6,475 bases of DNA from an uncultured Eubacteriales bacterium (GTDB taxonomy: Bacteria; Bacillota; Clostridia; Oscillospirales; Ruminococcaceae). Position numbers and translations under genes: made by a program. Positions within the stretch are counted from its first letter, which is position 1, and each line of letters starts with the position of its first letter. Shown piece by piece: positions 5,362 to 6,475 of the stretch. The notes under the pieces are model-generated. The model ran no database searches. It was not told the DNA's origin and worked only from the letters and a program-made list of their open reading frames with translations. The DNA lies in contig CAUHFD010000167.1 in NCBI GenBank assembly GCA_959605275.1, positions 1 through 6,475 of the forward strand, read 5' to 3'.

Positions 5362-6441
5362 GTGGATCAGAATATAATGCCAAAAATCAGCGTAATTATG
5401 CCGGTTTATAATTCGAAGCAGTTTCTTCGCATGGCGGTAGACAGCGTACTAAATCAGACTTTTAAGGACTTTGAGCTAATTTTAGTAGATGATGGGTCTA
5501 AGGATGGAAGCGGTGCTGTTTGTGATGAATACGCGCAAATAGATGCCAGGGTAAAGGTGATTCATCAAGAAAACGGAGGAATATGTTCTGCACGCAATAC
5601 CGGAATGAAAGCTGCTGTCGGAGAGTATCTTGCATTTATTGATAATGACGATGAATATTTGCCGAATCTGTTGGAGGAAAACTATACCCTTGCAAAAGAG
5701 CATGACGCAGATGTGGTAAAATACGGATATCGTGTTGAAGAAACATTTACTGGTGGTTTTGTAGATAATCGCCAGCAGGTTGCGAAACAATTTACAGTTA
5801 TTACTTTGGAAAGTTTGGCAAAGCATTATATTGAGTGCAGAAATTCCGGCGCTTTTAACATGATCTGGAACGGACTGTATAAACAAGCTTTTTTAAAGGA
5901 AAAAAAGCTTGTTTTTAATGAACAGTGCAAACTGGGATATGAAGACTGGATTTTTAATTCCTTATTATATTCTCAAATAAGCAAAATGATTTTAAATCCT
6001 TCTGTGGAATATGTTCATTATCAGAGAGAAGGATTCAGTACTTCAAAGAAATATAACGACAATCAACTGTATGCCTGTGTTTTGGCGTCAGAAGCCGAAC
6101 AGGATATGCTGGATGCCATTGAAATAGAAAAAGTTGTTCCGCTCCAAAAGGAAGAAAATCTCATTGCTAATATTGTTGAGATATTAGTTCGATTGGACAA
6201 TCCAAATTGTCCCTATTCTGTGAAAGAAAAAGCGGAAAAGCTTTTGCAGATCAGAGAAGAAAAGTTTTATCAGACGAGGCTGAACGAGGAAACGTTAGAA
6301 AAACTGCAATCTTTTTCGAGAACAAAATATACAGTGGCTAAACTTTTTTATTATAAAAAGATGACAAGGCTTGTCTATCTATCTAAAATATACTTCTTTT
6401 ATCTGAGTAAGAAAAAAAGAAGAATGCAAAAATCAAAATAA
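5362..6441 (+). CDS. Family 2 glycosyltransferase (GT-A fold)
   Basis: This 359-residue protein starts ISVIMPVYNSKQFLRMAVDS at about residue 9, the standard GT2 opening. It has the nucleotide-binding LVDDGSKDGSG (41-51, Asp43/Asp44), NGGICSARNTG (71-81) and the metal-binding DXD as FIDNDDEYLP (Asp94, Asp96). Later motifs, IWNGLY and GYEDWIF, match GT2 enzymes of capsule and exopolysaccharide clusters, with the acidic pair of YEDW the likely catalytic base region. No membrane segment is evident; the lysine/arginine-rich tail (KKKRRMQKSK) may favour membrane association. It should add a sugar from a nucleotide donor to a lipid-linked surface glycan; donor and acceptor are unknown. The start is taken as GTG 5362, 2 bp after the upstream stop, with AAGGCGG before it. 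ATG 5377 (MPKISV) is a credible alternative but has a weaker ribosome site. Confidence 0.87.
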   Translation: MDQNIMPKISVIMPVYNSKQFLRMAVDSVLNQTFKDFELILVDDGSKDGSGAVCDEYAQIDARVKVIHQENGGICSARNTGMKAAVGEYLAFIDNDDEYLPNLLEENYTLAKEHDADVVKYGYRVEETFTGGFVDNRQQVAKQFTVITLESLAKHYIECRNSGAFNMIWNGLYKQAFLKEKKLVFNEQCKLGYEDWIFNSLLYSQISKMILNPSVEYVHYQREGFSTSKKYNDNQLYACVLASEAEQDMLDAIEIEKVVPLQKEENLIANIVEILVRLDNPNCPYSVKEKAEKLLQIREEKFYQTRLNEETLEKLQSFSRTKYTVAKLFYYKKMTRLVYLSKIYFFYLSKKKRRMQKSK

Positions 6442-6443
6442 AC

Positions 6444-6475
6444 GGAGGATGTAAAAATGCAAGGGACATATACTA
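6444..6475 (+). CDS. Start of next operon gene (only six codons visible; CDS begins 6457)
   Basis: A strong ribosome binding site GGAGGA (6444-6449) sits 7 nt before ATG 6457, which opens MQGTYT before the window ends. The gene follows the glycosyltransferase stop by 15 bp on the same strand, so it is almost certainly part of the same operon. Six residues are too few to identify it; another polysaccharide-synthesis enzyme would be expected from context. Confidence 0.6.

Noticed and set aside
5482..5886. 134-codon minus-strand open frame inside the glycosyltransferase
   Set aside because: It lies wholly antisense to a strong GT2 domain and has no ribosome site or recognisable content.

Overview
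The window looks like a chromosomal segment of a low-to-mid GC Gram-positive bacterium, most likely a gut-type Clostridia (Oscillospiraceae/Ruminococcaceae-like). This is an inference. It rests on strong Shine-Dalgarno sites, near-consensus sigma-A promoters, AT-rich intergenic DNA, a pair of ROK-family proteins and a Gram-positive-style surface-polysaccharide operon. I cannot name a species.

The left part (1-2930) is a sugar-metabolism neighbourhood. A GTG-started, 3'-truncated SIS-domain isomerase related to GmhA runs leftward from 327. Divergent from it is a ROK transcriptional regulator (481-1695) with its own TTGACA promoter. It converges, with only 11 bp between stop codons, on a ROK sugar kinase (1707-2690, minus strand). 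The kinase has an excellent minus-strand promoter (TTGACT, 17 bp, TATTAT). Two copies of the same inverted repeat, TATATAA-N9-TTATATA, bracket this promoter with centres 54 bp apart. One covers the -10 and start point, the other abuts the -35. They are good candidates for tandem operators, perhaps of the neighbouring ROK regulator.

The middle (2691-3613) carries no convincing gene but is rich in signals: the kinase promoter and operators, a 10-bp-arm palindrome, three plus-strand promoter candidates, and from 3280 to 3499 a dense run of nine small hairpins. Most of these hairpins have 3-nt loops, and one is followed by a T run. I cannot assign this array to a known element. It may be a small RNA, a structured operon leader or a palindromic interspersed repeat.

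The right part (3614-6475) is a tightly packed plus-strand operon for making an activated sugar or polyol and a surface glycan: a cytidylyltransferase of the IspD/TarI family, an extended SDR of the UDP-xylose-synthase/4,6-dehydratase type (4-bp overlap), a family 2 glycosyltransferase (2-bp gap), and the first six codons of another gene behind a strong ribosome binding site. The cytidylyltransferase is broken: the reading frame changes near 3785-3797, where about 50 bases appear to be missing relative to the family, while the catalytic motifs on both sides remain recognisable.
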